The position numbers and the translations under genes were made by a program. A stretch of DNA of 64,000 nt from Verticillium longisporum (Eukaryota > Ascomycota > Sordariomycetes > Glomerellales > Plectosphaerellaceae), in assembly GCA_019188255.1 (NCBI GenBank), contig JAETXT010000001.1, positions 2,356,001 through 2,420,000 of the forward strand, in the 5' to 3' direction. Below are positions 11,480 through 23,933 of this stretch, one piece after another. The number at the start of each line of letters is the position of its first letter. Position 1 is the first letter of the stretch. The notes under the pieces are model-generated. The model was not told where the DNA came from. It saw only the letters and a list, made by a program, of their open reading frames with translations, and did not search any database.

Positions 11480-12680
11480 GACTTAAAAGCGAATTACTTA
11501 TTATAATAGATACTACTTTAAAAACGAATTAGCGGGAATACTATCGGAATTATCTAGGGGTAGCTATAGCGGGAAGATTACGCTTAAACTAGGATCTTCT
11601 CTAGAAAACTATTATTAAAGTATTAACGAATAAATAATTTAAGCTAAACTATAAATATAAGTCCTCTAAGCCCTAATCTACGAACTCTATAAATAGAGAT
11701 ATAAGAATAACCTCTTAATCTAATATCTTATTAAATATACCTTTATTATAAAGAATTATAATAAACTATTTATTTATAATTATAAAATATTCGAAGAAAA
11801 TATTATTATTACTTAAATCGATAATTAGCTTATTATAATCGAGGCTAGAAATACTTTCCGATTTAATATAAATATAGCCTAAATTATAGAATAATTAACG
11901 ATAAAATTTATTTATATTTTATAAATAATATAATAAAATTAGACTCGGAACCTCGAAGTAATTTATAGAAAAGACCTTAATAAAGACGATATAAATATTT
12001 ATTAAGAAGATTTCTAAAGGTTTATAAAATAGGAGTATTTATTAAAGGATTTATAAAACTTAGCTTATTAAAAATAATTATATTTACTTTACTTTTAAGG
12101 AAATAGGGATATCTCCCTTTTTATCTTTTTTAATTATTAAGAGAATATTTATTAATTATTTAACGAAAATATAGATTATAGCAACGAATATATTTTCGGG
12201 TATTTTTAATATCTCTTTTACTTTATAAAAGATAAATTAATAGAATACTATATTCCTATTAAGGATATTAAAGCAGTCGTATACGAGGCTTAATAAATAT
12301 AAAATATTAATAAATCGTAGAATAAATCATAAGAAAGTAAGAAACGAATTTATTCTTAATTAGCTTAGAGCGAACTCTATAATATTACCCTTAATTATAG
12401 GGCCTTAAAGAGAGAAGCCTTATAAGATTAATCTCTAATAAAGCGAGGTCGTTCCTTTTACTATAATAGAGGTACTATATTAAGGTAAGCGAGAAACCTA
12501 AACCCTTACCCTATAAGAATATTATTAAGTAGCTAAAATACTACCCCTATAACGCTATCTAATATATATTTCTATTATAATAAGCTAAAATACTAAGTAT
12601 AGAATTATACTTAGCTTAAGCTATAAAGGCTAAAAGCTATAATTATTAATATTTAGTTATTTAAGTTTAAGGGTATCTAT
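11480..12680 (+). pseudogene. gag: Gypsy-B gag remnant with RIP-killed zinc knuckle (B4)
   Basis: Capsid/nucleocapsid region. A gag-like frame with an E-Y-Y-R-N-R motif runs from about 11500. At 12567-12608 the spacing of a CCHC knuckle (C-x2-C-x4-H-x4-C) is exact, but the codons are TAT, TAT, TAC and TAT. These are what TGT/TGC and CAC become by TpG to TpA and CpA to TpA. Reading around it gives *-F-Y-*-N-K-L with Tyr at each metal position. The region between knuckle and protease is poorly defined. Stops replace Gln throughout. Confidence 0.65.
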
Positions 12681-12779
12681 ATAATAGAATTCTCGGAAAA
12701 CGATTTAATATAAATTCTAATCTAAAGAGTATTACGTTAAAAATAAATATCGGGAAAACTATAAAAATATTGGCGATTA

Positions 12780-15700
12780 TTATCTAATAAAGTAAGGAAA
12801 TTAAATTCTCTATTAATTTAGATATTAACGTTATTATAGATATTATTAATCTTACCCTTATTTAGCTATTAAAGCTATAAGAGGTAGAAAGTATAGAAGC
12901 TCCTAAACTATAAATATTCGATAAATAGATAGCGAATAGCTATAGATTATTTACCCTCTTATTCTATTTACTAAATATATAAAATCGACCTTAATTATTA
13001 TATTAATTATTTATATATATAGAACGACTTAAAGGGTTAAGGTATATCCTTCTATCTAATAATAGTATAAGTAAGGAAGGTATTTAAGTAAATATTATTA
13101 CTTAATCTTTTATTTAGGGCTATATATTTAATATAGATCCTAAAGAGTTTATAAAGATAATAATTAAAGATAAAGCTAAGGCCTATATCGCTTATATTAC
13201 TTAAGTAATAGCTATAACGCTTAATATAATAATTCCTATTATTAATAAGCCCTCTCTTAATAATAAATAGGTTAAAGCGCTCCTTTTAGAATTTATAGAG
13301 TTTAAAGATATATTCTTTAAAGATTTAATAAAAGAACTACTAATATTAAAAGACGTAGAATACTTAATAAACCTAAAAGAAGGGGCTAAACCTCTTTATA
13401 GGCTAATCTACTTATTATCCTAGAGGTAGCTAGAAGAGCTCTATTATTATATAATAGAAGGGGAGGCTATAAAGAGAATTAAGATATCTATTAGCTTTAT
13501 AAGGGCTTTAGTATTATTTATATTAAAGAAGGATAAGAGTTTATATTTATATATCGATTATTAAGGTCTAAATATAATTATTATAAAGAATTAATACCCC
13601 CTCCTTCTAATAAGCGAACTTTTAGATTATTTAATTAAAATAAAGTATTTCTTTAAAATAGATATTTAAGATATTTATTATTACATTTATATTAAAGAAA
13701 GTAATTAATAGAAAACTATATTCTAAACTCGATATAAATATTACGAATATATTATAATATTATTTAAGCTTATAAATACCCTTATTACGTTTTAAGCATA
13801 TATTTACTAAATACTCGCTAAATTACTAAACGATTTCTATATTATTTACCTAGATAATATCTTAATTTATTCGAGAATAAAGGAGGAATATATAGTTTAC
13901 CTTTAATAAGTCTTTAAGAGACTTCGAGACTTTAAGCTCTTTATAAAGTAATTAAAATACTTATTCTATTAAGATAAGGTAGAATTCTTTAGGTTTATTA
14001 TCTTTAAGGAAGATATAGCTATAGATCCGAACTATATTTAAGTAATTATTAATTAATAACCCCCTAAATCTTTTAAAGATATATAAATATTCCTAGAATT
14101 CGCTAACTTCTATTAATAGTTTATTAAAGGATATTCTAAGATAATAGTACCTTTATTAATACTATTAAAAAGAAGTATTATAAGGGTTAAGAAAGGATTA
14201 TTTAAATAGCTACTTAAAGTATAGAAGGTATTTAAGGTATTAAAGCTTACCTTTACTATTATTATAATCTTATAATATTAGGATTATATACTTAAAGGTC
14301 GAGTTAAGATTAATATATCGAATAATGCTATCTCGGGGATCCTTAGCTAAAAATATAAAAATAGCTAGAGATTTATCGCTTATTATTTATAAAAGCTTTT
14401 ATTAATAGAATAATAATAAAAGATTAAATAATAAGAATTATTTATAATAATAGAAAGCCTAGAATATTAACGCTATTACCTCGAAAGTATAGGTTAAGTC
14501 TTTATAGTATTAATTAATTATTAAGCCTTTAAAGGTATTATATAGGCCTTAACTAGAGACTTTTAGGGAAAGCTTATATAATAAATATATTAATTAATAT
14601 CTTTTAATTTCGAAATTTAATACTAACCTAGGGTTATAAACCTAGCTAATAGCCTCTTAAGACGACTAAACTATATAGGAGAATAAGTATTAATAAGCGA
14701 TATACTCCCTACGCTATCTAAAAAGCTATAATTAATAGAAGACTTAGCTATAAATATTAAGCGAACTATTACGAAGATAAAGCTAAAGGATACTATAAAT
14801 AGAGCCTACGTCTAAGCTATTTAAGTAATATTATAAGGATAGAAGCTTTATCCCTATATTAAGAAGATATTATAATTCTAGGGAAAAGGGGCCCTTACCC
14901 CTTAAACGAAGGGTAATATATATTTACGCTATTATAATAAATAAAATAGAGAAGAAAGCTTCTTCTTAACTTTAAAGCTAAGAAGCCGAGGCTAGAAAGT
15001 TAATAGCGATTCGCTAAAGGACTAGAAAAGGGTCTAAAGAATCGATAAAGTCTAGGGTTACTATTCTAGATTAGTATATCCTACGTTCTATTATAAAAGA
15101 GCTCGTAAAGAACGAAATAATATTAAGGCCTACCTCTATTTTAGAATTTAAGGACTTAATTAGAGGATTATAAGCTATTAACCTAAGATACCTTTTTTAG
15201 AAAGAGAATATAAGCTAATAAGCTAGAAAAAGGGAAAATTATATTATAGGTAATTAAGGTATCTTCCTCTTTAAGGGACGATTAATTATCCTTATATAAG
15301 GAACGCTCTATAGGGAGCTACTTAAATAGTACTATAATAACCCCTAAATAGGATATATAGGGGTAAATAAGACCCTTAAGCTATTAGCGAGGAAGTTCTA
15401 TTAGGAAAATATATCTATTAATATCCACTACTATATTACTAAATACCTAATATATTAAAGGACTTAAGTACCTTAATATAGATTATATAGGAAGCTATAA
15501 TTACTATTACTTCTATTCTATCCTTTCTAAGAAATATCTTTAGACTTTATAATAGGCCTAAGCCCTATATTAAAGGCTAATAGCCTAGAATACGATTCTA
15601 TCTTTATAATCATAGATTAATTTACGAAAGCTATTTAGTTCTTAGCTATATATAAGACGTTAATAGTTACTAGCTTAAGTATAATCCTCTATAAGGAAAT

Positions 15701-16640
15701 AGAATATAGGTTTAGGAGCTTAGAGGGTATAATAAACGATAGAGATAAACTCCTTATAAGTAAATTCTAGGAGGAATTCTATTAAGAGAGAGCGATTTAA
15801 TACTATTTCTTTACTATTTATTACCCTTAAATAGATAAATAGATCGAGAGAACCTATTAAATATTAGAAAAATACTTTTACTATATTAGCGATTAAGCGC
15901 TAAAAGAATAGCTATATTACCTAAAAGAAATAGAATTCTTATATAATAATAGTATATATAGTATTATTAATATCTCTCTATTTAAAGCTCTATATAAATA
16001 TTACCCTAGAATAATTAACTATATAGCTCTAAGAAAGGATATAAAGGTCTAGGGTATAAAGGAAAAGATCGAGAAGATTACGATTACTCGCTAAATAGTT
16101 AACGAAAATTAATAGTATATAGTATATACTTAAGCCTTCTATTACGATAAAAGGTATATATTAAAAACCTTTAATATTAAGGACGTTATAGGACTCTCTA
16201 TTAAGAACTTCTAGTTTAAAGTAGATTAGAAGCTAATATTATAATATATCTAGGTCTAGATTATAGAACAGGTAAGCGAATAAGCTTATTATATAATACT
16301 CTTTAAGACTTATTCTAAAATATATAATATCTTCCCTATCTCTTCCCTTAAATTATAATATAATCGCTAAATTAATACTAAATAATCGGCCTATTTCCCT
16401 ATATTAGAGGATAAATAGAATAAATAGGAAATCGAAGATATTATATTCTATAAAGAGGATTAAGGGTAAAGGTTCTATTTAGTAAAATAGGCTAAATAAT
16501 TAATAGAATATAATACCTAGGAACCTAAAAGCTACCTTAAAAATATAGTATAAACCTTAAAAAGGTACTAGAAGTATTAGAAGTATAAGTATAAGCGATA
16601 AGGTAAGTAACTAAATTCCTAAATTAATTATTAATAAATT
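12780..16640 (+). pseudogene. pol: Gypsy-B pol remnant with chromodomain (B4)
   Basis: Ty3/Gypsy polyprotein. A possible aspartic protease lies near 12790-12860. RT runs from about 13370: K-K-D-K-S-L-Y-L-Y-I-D-Y-*-G-L-N matches the gypsy fingers, F-R-L-I-N-T-L-I-T-F-* the palm, and YLDN at 13847-13858 the YLDD site. RNase H has N-I-S-N-N-A-I-S-G-I-L-S-* near 14310-14350. The integrase zinc-binding domain (about 15300-15430) shows G-V-N-K-T-L-K-L-L-A-R-K-F-Y. Its core has D-*-F-T-K (15620), N-D-R-D (about 15735) and I-E-R-T (about 15850). The chromodomain is 16428-16570, Y-L-V-K-*-A and N-T-*-E-P, both cage Trp turned to stops. Confidence 0.88.
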
Positions 16641-18190
16641 ACTATATAAGGAAAATAAGAAAATAAAAGTAGAATTCTAATACTAAGCCCTAATAATACT
16701 ATTAATATATTAACTAGATAATATAATAGCGCTTTATAGCTATTATTATTAAGATATTAATTCCCTTTTATCCCCTTTAAATAAAGGAAATACTATTCTA
16801 AATTATTTACTTTAATTAAACCCTTAATAATTAATTTATTAATACTCTTATTATTATTATTATTACTATTTTCTTTATTATTATTAATAACTTATATAGC
16901 CTTCTAAGGAGTTAATTAAGTTCTCTTCGCTAAATAGCTAAGGGTTAGAGCTAGAGTAGAGCGCTTAGCTAACCCCTTTAAGGTAATAATAGCTTCAGAA
17001 ATAGGAGTTTAAGCTATAGGTACTTCCTTAAGAGCCTTAAAACTATTAATAATATAGCGGAGCTCCGCTTAAGCTTTATAGATACGAGCCTTAATATTAG
17101 CTACTTTCTTCTCCTTAATAGCTATAAGCTTAATAGCCTTCTCTATTATTTTACGTTCTTCTATCTCTTTCTTCTTCATAATTATTACTTCTTTCTTAAT
17201 AATAGTATTCTATTTCTTATTTATAATAGAAGCTATAATAATATTAATATTCTTTAATATATAAGAGGATAATTAATTAATAGGGGTATAGCTTAGGTAA
17301 TAAATGCTTTAAAGGCGTAAACGAATAAAGCTATTATTATTAAGGGTATCTATTAATAGATCGATAAGCTTAGGATTAATAGGAAGTTTAGGATAGCTAT
17401 AGATTAATTTAATAATATCTTTATTATCTAAAAGGTAATTATATAGGTTAATATATAAATAGAATAAAATAAGTTTAAGGGTATTAGCCTCTTAATAATA
17501 AATAATATACTTAGGTTAGCGAATAGCGATAGCCTCTTTAAGGGCCTTATAGCTTAGAGGCCGAACCTATTAAAGAAGACTTAATTAATAAAGGGATATA
17601 AAATAAAGGGCTAGGAAACTTATAAATTAGCGAAGCTAGAGAGATAATAATAAATATATTAAGGATATCTTAATAAATAGATACTATATAATTAATTAAA
17701 GGGAACCTAAAAATTTAAATATAACCTATAATATTATAAAAATAGCTATTACTAGCTAAGTTAATAATAATTTCTAATATTTTCTTAAAATATTTAATTA
17801 CTTTAATAAAGTAGGAGAGATAGTAAGCGTATTACTTCGATAAATAATTATATAAGGTCGTACCCTTATTAGCGTATATTTAGTTATAGACCTCTTATTA
17901 GATAAATTAGGTAATTCTATAAAGGGGCTTAAGGATCTATAATTATTAGCTAATATAGTTAAAAGATTTAGCGAATTTATAATAAAATAAACGCTTTTAT
18001 TAAACTTATAGATAATATACTTAATATTAGAACGTCTAGCTATATACTCGATATCTAGCTATAAGGCGAGTTTACCGAAATAGTATTTATATAGGGGGTT
18101 CCTAGCCTTAATATCGGGAAGCTAGTAATCGTAGGCCTAGGCTAATTAAGGATTATATAAATATATTTTATTAAAACGAAGGGTAATATC

Positions 18191-18338
18191 TATTAGTAGT
18201 ATTCGCCTAGGGCTTGGTCACCTAATGCTAGGTAGCCTATGCCCTGGCACCTCCCTCCTATAGCTTAGTTCTAGGCACCCTCCTGCCCTAGAGAATAGCT
18301 TCCGAATATAATACCTTTTCCTCCTTAGACCTCTAATA
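18191..18338 (+). repeat. TRIM-D 5' LTR
   Basis: TATTAGTAGTATTCGCC...CTCTAATA, 148 bp. Against the right LTR it differs by changes such as TGATGC to TAATGC and GGTGGCC to GGTAGCC. These are RIP-type TpG to TpA, more on this copy than on the right one. Confidence 0.9.
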
Positions 18339-18478
18339 GGTTATACGCCCTTTTACGCGCACTACGCTTTTACGTATTATATAGTATCGTTAATATTACG
18401 ATTTTTATATTATTATTAATAGCTTTATTTCCTCTATTTAATAGTATTACTATCGTTTATTTTAAGTAAGGTTTACTC

Positions 18479-18750
18479 CTTTACGATAAACGTTATTTTC
18501 GATTAAATATTATTTAATAGAAAACTCTACTTTAAATTACTCCTTTACGATAAACGTTATTCTTATTAAATTACTCGATAATATTAAGCTATAATAGCTC
18601 GTCCTTAGCTCTTACTTTTTCACGATAAACGTTATTTTCGATTAAATATTATTTAGTAGAAAACTCTACTTTAAACTACTCTTTTACGATAAACGTTATT
18701 CCTACTAAACTGCTCGATAGCTCTATACCCGAATCGGACCTCCGCTCTTA
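18479..18750 (+). repeat. Internal tandem repeats of TRIM-D
   Basis: ACGATAAACGTTATT occurs four times, at 18483, 18547, 18622 and 18686. Spacings are 64, 75 and 64 bp. The pattern is two copies of a unit of about 105 bp spaced 139 bp apart, each unit with two motif copies. The core contains the palindrome AACGTT. Regular spacing in a non-coding interior suggests a cis signal or a binding array, but nothing here proves it. Confidence 0.8.
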
Positions 18751-18920
18751 GTAATTTAATATTATTAATCTACTAGAACGAGAACGCTATCTTTAATTCC
18801 TTTATTCGTTAATCTAGGAGATTGCATTTTTAGAGTACTAGGAATAGGAAAGAGGCCTATTACGAGGTGCCTACGGGGACTCTAGTAGACCTGATAGCTA
18901 CTACGCCTTGGATAGTGCCT

Positions 18921-18929
18921 GTGGGGGGG
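18921..18929 (+). other. Polypurine tract of TRIM-D
   Basis: GTGGGGGGG immediately before the 3' LTR, in the position expected for the plus-strand primer. Confidence 0.75.
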
Positions 18930-19077
18930 TATTAGTGGTATTCGCCTAGGGCTTGGTCACCTGATGCTAGGTGGCCTGTGCCCTGGCACCTCCCTCCTAT
19001 AGCTTAGTTCCAGGCACCCTCCTGCCCTAGAGAATAGCTTCCGAATATAATACCTTTTCCTCCTTAGACCTCTAATA
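18930..19077 (+). repeat. TRIM-D 3' LTR
   Basis: 148 bp TATTAGTGGTATTCGCC...CTCTAATA. It retains many TG/CA (GGTCACCTGATGC, CCTGTGCC), unusual for this window. Followed by ATATC. Confidence 0.9.
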
Positions 19078-19470
19078 ATATCTAATATCGTAGCGATTAA
19101 ACGGAATAATTAGGATATTTAAGGATAAGTATAGGATTAAGTAGATAAAATAGGAATATAATAAGTTATAGGAATATTAATTATTAAAAGAAATTAGGGA
19201 TAGTAAGATCTAAGAGAGTTATAAGCGTAATAGAGAGAACCTTATAAGATAGGTACGATAAACTATTACTTATAAATCGGTAATAGGGATTATTCTATAT
19301 TACTACTTACTTCTAGGCTACTATTAATATTACTATTATTATGATTTCCGTAATACGTCTAACCTAGCTCTACATTATAGCTATATAGGGGAATAAGGCC
19401 TAAGAAGTAATACGTTAAAGCACTAAGACGTATTAGTAAAGGCATTATGAGTTCTAGGGACTAGACCTTT

Positions 19471-19484
19471 AGGAGGGGAGGTAA
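19471..19484 (+). other. Polypurine tract of B4
   Basis: AGGAGGGGAGGTAA directly upstream of the 3' LTR; defines the 3' end of B4. Confidence 0.8.
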
Positions 19485-19681
19485 TATAAGGAGTTAGATA
19501 TTAGGAACCGAACCCCTATTTATATTATTATAGATGCTTCAGCGATAAGCCCTAGTTTAAAAGGGGAAATCGAGGCTATACTCGATAGCCTTAATAAGTT
19601 AAAGTTAATATAATAGCTTACCGATTATTCGCTAATCTAATTACTTTCCCTAATCTAGGCCCTTAGCCCTATACCTTTATA
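19485..19681 (+). repeat. Gypsy-B 3' LTR of B4
   Basis: 197 bp copy of 11219-11415; followed by CTCGC (19682-19686), matching the duplication before the 5' LTR. Confidence 0.92.
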
Positions 19682-19686
19682 CTCGC

Positions 19687-21249
19687 TATCCTTAGCTTCT
19701 TTTAATAATCGATATTCCTATAATTTATTATATTCCCGTTTTATCTATTTAATCCTATACTTATCCTTAGATATCTTAATTATTCTATTTAATCGTTATA
19801 ATATCGGATATTGCCTTTTATTTTAATAAAATATATTTATATAATCCTTAATTAGCTTAGGCCTATAATTATTAGCTTCTTAATATTAAAGCTAGGAACC
19901 TTTTATATAAATACTATTTTAATAAACTTACTTTATAATTAGATATCGAGTATATAATTAAACGTTCTAATATTAAATATATTATTTATAAATTTAATAA
20001 AAGCGTTTATTTTATTATAAATTCGCTAAATCTTTTAGCTATATTAGTTAATAATTATAGATCCTTAAGCCCCTTTATAGGGTTATTTAATTTATTTAAT
20101 ACAAAGTCTATAATTAAATATATATTAATAAGGGTATAACCCTATATAATTATTTATCGAAATAATATATTTATTATCTCTCCTATTTTATTAAAATAAT
20201 TAAATATTTTAAGAAAATATTAGAAATTATTATCGATTTAATTAATAATAACTATTTCTATAATATTATAAATTATATTTAAACTTTTAGGTTCCCTTTA
20301 ATTAATTATATAATATCTATTTATTAAGATATCCTTAATATATTCGCTATTATCTCTCTAGCTTCGCTAATCTATAAATTTCCTAGCCCTTTATTTTATA
20401 TCCCTTTATTAATTAAGTCTTTTTTAATAGGTTTAGCTTCTAGGCTATAAAGCCCTTAAAAAGGCTATCGCTATTCATTAACCTAAGTATATTATTTATT
20501 ATTAAGAGGCTAATACCTTTAAATTTATTTTATTCTATTTATATATTAATCTATATAATTATTTTTTAAATAGCGAAGATATTATTAAATTAATCTATAA
20601 TTATTTTAAACTTCTTATTAATTTTAAGTTTATTAATCTATTAATAAATACTCTTAATAGCGATAGTCCTATTTATTTATACTTTTAAAGTACTTATTAT
20701 TTAAGCTATACCCTTATTAGCTAATCGTCCTCTTATATTTTAAAGAATATTAATATTATTATAATCTCTATTATAAATAAGAAAGAGAATATTATTATTA
20801 AGAAAGAAGTAATAATTACGAAGAAGAAAGAGATAAAGGAATATAAAATAATAGAGAAAGCCGCTAAGCTTATAACTATTAAGGAGAAGAAGATAATTAA
20901 TATTAAAGCTTATATCTATAAAGCTTAAGAGGAGCTCTATTATATTATTAATAGTTCTAAAGCTCTTAGAGAAATATTAATAGCTCGAACCCTTACCCTT
21001 AAAGCTATTACTACTCTAAAGGGGTTAGCTAAGCGCTTTACTCTAGCTCTAGCCCTTAGCTATTTAGCGAAGAGAATTTAATTAATTCCTCGGAAGATTA
21101 TATAGATTATTAATAATAATAAAGAAAATAATAATAATAATAATAATAAGAATATTAATAAATTAATTATTAAAGGTTTAATTAAAATAGATAATCTAGA
21201 ATAATATTTCCTTTATTTAAATAAAGATAAAAGGGAGTTAATATCTTAA
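19687..21249 (+). pseudogene. Gypsy-B aORF, remainder (B3)
   Basis: Continues in frame from 11218. The frame is open except for TAA/TAG at plausible Gln positions. It ends with the K/E-rich coiled-coil stretch (about 20770-20930), a conserved TAA at 21079-21081 and the Asn-rich tail to TAA at 21247-21249. The TAA at 21079 may itself be a former CAA, because the frame stays protein-like beyond it. Product unknown. Confidence 0.65.
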
Positions 21250-21259
21250 TAATAATAGC

Positions 21260-23697
21260 TATAAAGCGCTATTATATTATTTAATTAATATATTAATAAT
21301 ATTATTAGGGCTTAATATTAGAGCTCTATTTTTTATTTCTTTATTTTTCTTATATAGTAATTTATTAATAATTATTTTAGGATTTCGGTTATTTATTTTA
21401 TTATTTATATTTATACCTTTAATACTTTTAATACCTTTTTAAGGTTTATATTATATTTTCGAGGTAATCTTCAGGTTCCTAGGTATTATATTCTATTAGC
21501 TATTTAGCCTATTTTACTAAATAGAACCTTTACCTTTAATCCTCCTTATAGGATATAATATCTTCGATTTCCTATTTATCCTATTTATCCTCCAATATAA
21601 GGAAATAGGCTAATTATTTAATATCGATTTAGTAATTATATTATAATTTAAGGGAAAAGATAGGGAAGATATTATATATTCTAGAATAAATCTTAAAGAG
21701 TATTATATAATAAGCTTATTTATTTACTTATTCTATAATCTAGATTTAAATATATTATAATATTAGCTTTTAATCCGCTTTAAATTAGAAATTCTTAATA
21801 GAGAGCTTTATAATATCCCCAATATTAAAGGTTTTTAATATATACTTCTTATTATAATAGAAGGCTTAAGTATATATTATATATTATTAATTTTTATTAA
21901 TTATTTAGCGAATAATTATAATCTTCTTAATCCTTTCCCTTATACTTTAGACCTTTATATCCTTTCTTAGGGCTATATAATTAACTATTCTAGGGTAATA
22001 CCTATATAGGGCTTTAAATAATAAAACTCTAATAGTACTATATATACTATTATTATATAAGAATTATACTTCTTTTAAGTAATATAATTACTCTTTTAGC
22101 GCTTAGTCGCTAATATAATAAAGGTATCTTTCTAGCATTTAATAGGTTCTCTTTATTTACTTATCTATCTAAAGGTAATAAGTAATAGAGAAGTAGCGCT
22201 GAATTGCTCTCTCTTAATAGAATTCCTCTTAGAATTTATTTATAAAGAGTTTATCTCTATCGCTTATTATACCCTCTAAGCTCTTAAACCTATATTCTAT
22301 TTCTTTATAGAGGATCGTATTTAAGCTAGTAGCTATTAGCGTTTTACGTATAGCTAGGAACTAAATAGCTTTCGTAAATTAGTCTATAATTATAAGGATA
22401 GAGTCGTATTCTAGGCTATTATCCTTTAATATAAAGCTTAAATTTATAATAAAATCTAAAGATATTTCTTAGAAAAAATAGAATAGAAGTAATAGTAATT
22501 ATAGCTTCTTATATAGTTTATACTAAGGTATTTAAATCCCTTAATATATTAAGTATTTAGCGATATAATAGTAGACGTTAATAGATATATTTTCTTAATA
22601 GAACTTCCTTATTAATAGTTTAAAGGTCTTATTTACCCTTATATATCCTATTTAAGGGTTATTATAGTACTATTTAAGTAGCTCCCTATAGAGCGTTCCT
22701 TATATAGGGATAATTAATTATCCTTTAAAGAGGAGGGTACCTTAATTATCTATAATATAACCTTCCTTTCTTCTAGCTTATTAGCTTATATTCTCTTTCT
22801 AAAAAAGGTATCCTAGGTTAATAGCTTATAATCCTCTAATTAAATCCTTAAATTCTAGGGTAGAGGTAGGCCTTAATATTATTTTATTCTTTACGAGCTC
22901 CTTTATAATAGAATATAGGATATATTAATCTAGAATAATAACCCTAAACTTTATCGATTCCTTAAACCCTTTTCTAATCTTTTAGTAAATCGCTATTAAC
23001 TTTCTAGCCTTAGCTTCTTAGCTTTAAAATTAAGAAGAAGCTTTCTTCTTTATTTTATTTATTATAATGATATAAATATATATTACCCTTTATTTAAAAG
23101 GTAAGGGCCCCTTTTCCCTAAAGCTATAGTATCTTCTTAATATAAGGATAGGCTTCTATCCTTATAATATCGCCTAGATAGCCTAGATATAAGCTCTATT
23201 TATAATATCCTTAGGCTTTATCTTTATAATAGTTCGCTTAATATTTATAGCTAAGTCTTCTATTAATTATAGCTTTTTAGATAATATAAAGAGTATATTG
23301 CTTATTAATACTTATTCTCTTATATAATCTAATTATCTTAAGAGATTATTAGCTAGGTTTATAATCCTAAATCGGTATTAAATTTCGAAATTAAAAGATA
23401 ATAATTAATATACCTATTAAATAAGCCTTCCCTAAAGGTCTTTAGCTAAAGCCTATATAATACCCTTAAAGGCTTAATAATTAGTTAATATTATAAAGAC
23501 TTAATCTATACTTTCGAGGTAATAGCGCTAATATTCTAGGCTTTCTATTATTATAAATAGTTCTTATTACCTAATCCTTTATTATTATTCTATTAGCGAA
23601 AGCTTTTATGAATAATAAATAATAGGTCTCTAGCTATTCTAATATTTTTAGCTAAGGATCCCTAAAATAATATTATTTAATATATTAATCTCAACCC
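21260..23697 (-). pseudogene. pol: Gypsy-B pol 3' part (B3)
   Basis: Minus-strand pol from the C terminus leftwards: chromodomain near 21460-21600, integrase near 21900-22900, start of RNase H near 23390. Matches B4 in reverse. Interrupted at 23697 (flank AACCC) by the 3' LTR of B5. Uninterrupted copies continue GACTTTTAAAT there. RIP stops throughout. Confidence 0.8.
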
Positions 23698-23894
23698 TAT
23701 AAAGGTATAGGGCTAAGGGCCTAGATTAGGGAAAGCAATTAGATCGGCGAATAATCGGTAAATTATTATATTAACTTTAATTTATCGAGGCTATCGAGTA
23801 TAGCCTCGACTTCTCCTTTTAAATTAGGGCTTATCGCTAAAGCGTCTACGATAATATAAATAGGGGTTAGGTTCCTAATATCTAACTCTTTATA
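23698..23894 (-). repeat. Gypsy-B 3' LTR of B5
   Basis: 197 bp, TATAAAGGTA...CTCTTTATA; followed by the polypurine tract read on the minus strand. Confidence 0.9.
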
Positions 23895-23933
23895 TTACCT
23901 CCCCTCTTAGAGGTCTAGTCCCTAGAACTTATA

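Larger units (their letters stand above)
18191..19077 (+). mobile_element. TRIM-D, small non-autonomous LTR element
   Basis: 887 bp. LTRs are 18191-18338 and 18930-19077 (148 bp each), target duplication ATATC at 18186-18190 and 19078-19082. A run of seven G sits just before the right LTR (18921-18929) as polypurine tract, which sets the plus orientation. The 591 bp interior has no credible ORF and cannot encode gag or pol, so it must have been mobilised in trans. It keeps far more CA and TG than its surroundings, especially the right LTR, so it is younger or less RIPped. It lies in the aORF of B4. Confidence 0.9.
16749..19445 (-). pseudogene. Gypsy-B aORF, interrupted by TRIM-D (B4)
   Basis: Antisense ORF between pol and 3' LTR, transcribed toward pol. 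The start is CAT at 19443-19445 (ATG on the minus strand). The first conserved TAA is 16916-16918 and the end of the Asn-rich tail is 16749-16751. Removing TRIM-D and its duplication leaves 1638 bp from ATG to the first TAA, identical to three other copies. One base is missing in the tail near 16775. The K/E-rich coiled-coil region lies near 17050-17240. Function unknown. Confidence 0.65.
11219..19681 (+). mobile_element. Gypsy-B copy B4, full length plus TRIM-D insertion
   Basis: Complete plus-strand chromovirus. LTRs are 11219-11415 and 19485-19681, with target duplication CTCGC on both sides. Order inside: gag, CCHC knuckle, protease, RT, RNase H, integrase and chromodomain on the plus strand. 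Then the aORF is on the minus strand, followed by the polypurine tract. Without TRIM-D (887 bp plus 5 bp duplication) it is 7,571 bp. It is the best copy for reading Gypsy-B pol. Inserted into the aORF of B3. Confidence 0.92.
10740..23697 (-). mobile_element. Gypsy-B copy B3 (split by B4, cut by B5)
   Basis: Minus-strand Gypsy-B. Its 3' LTR is 10740-10936 and the aORF is 10976-11218 plus 19687-21249. Pol runs from about 21260 to 23697, where it stops inside the RNase H region at the LTR of B5. B4 is inserted in the aORF with duplication CTCGC (11214-11218 and 19682-19686). Gag, most of RT and the 5' LTR are absent. Right of B5 one finds Gypsy-A, not the rest of B3, so the arrangement arose by more than simple nesting. 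Confidence 0.85.

Noticed and set aside
19100..19480. A sense (pol-strand) ORF next to the 3' LTR of Gypsy-B, with a charged stretch like E-S-Y-K-R-N-R-E-N-L-I-R
   Set aside because: The frame is protein-like for perhaps 170 codons, but it lacks a clear start and end. It overlaps the aORF, whose frame, ATG, constant length and hydrophilic tail are better supported. It remains the main alternative for this region.
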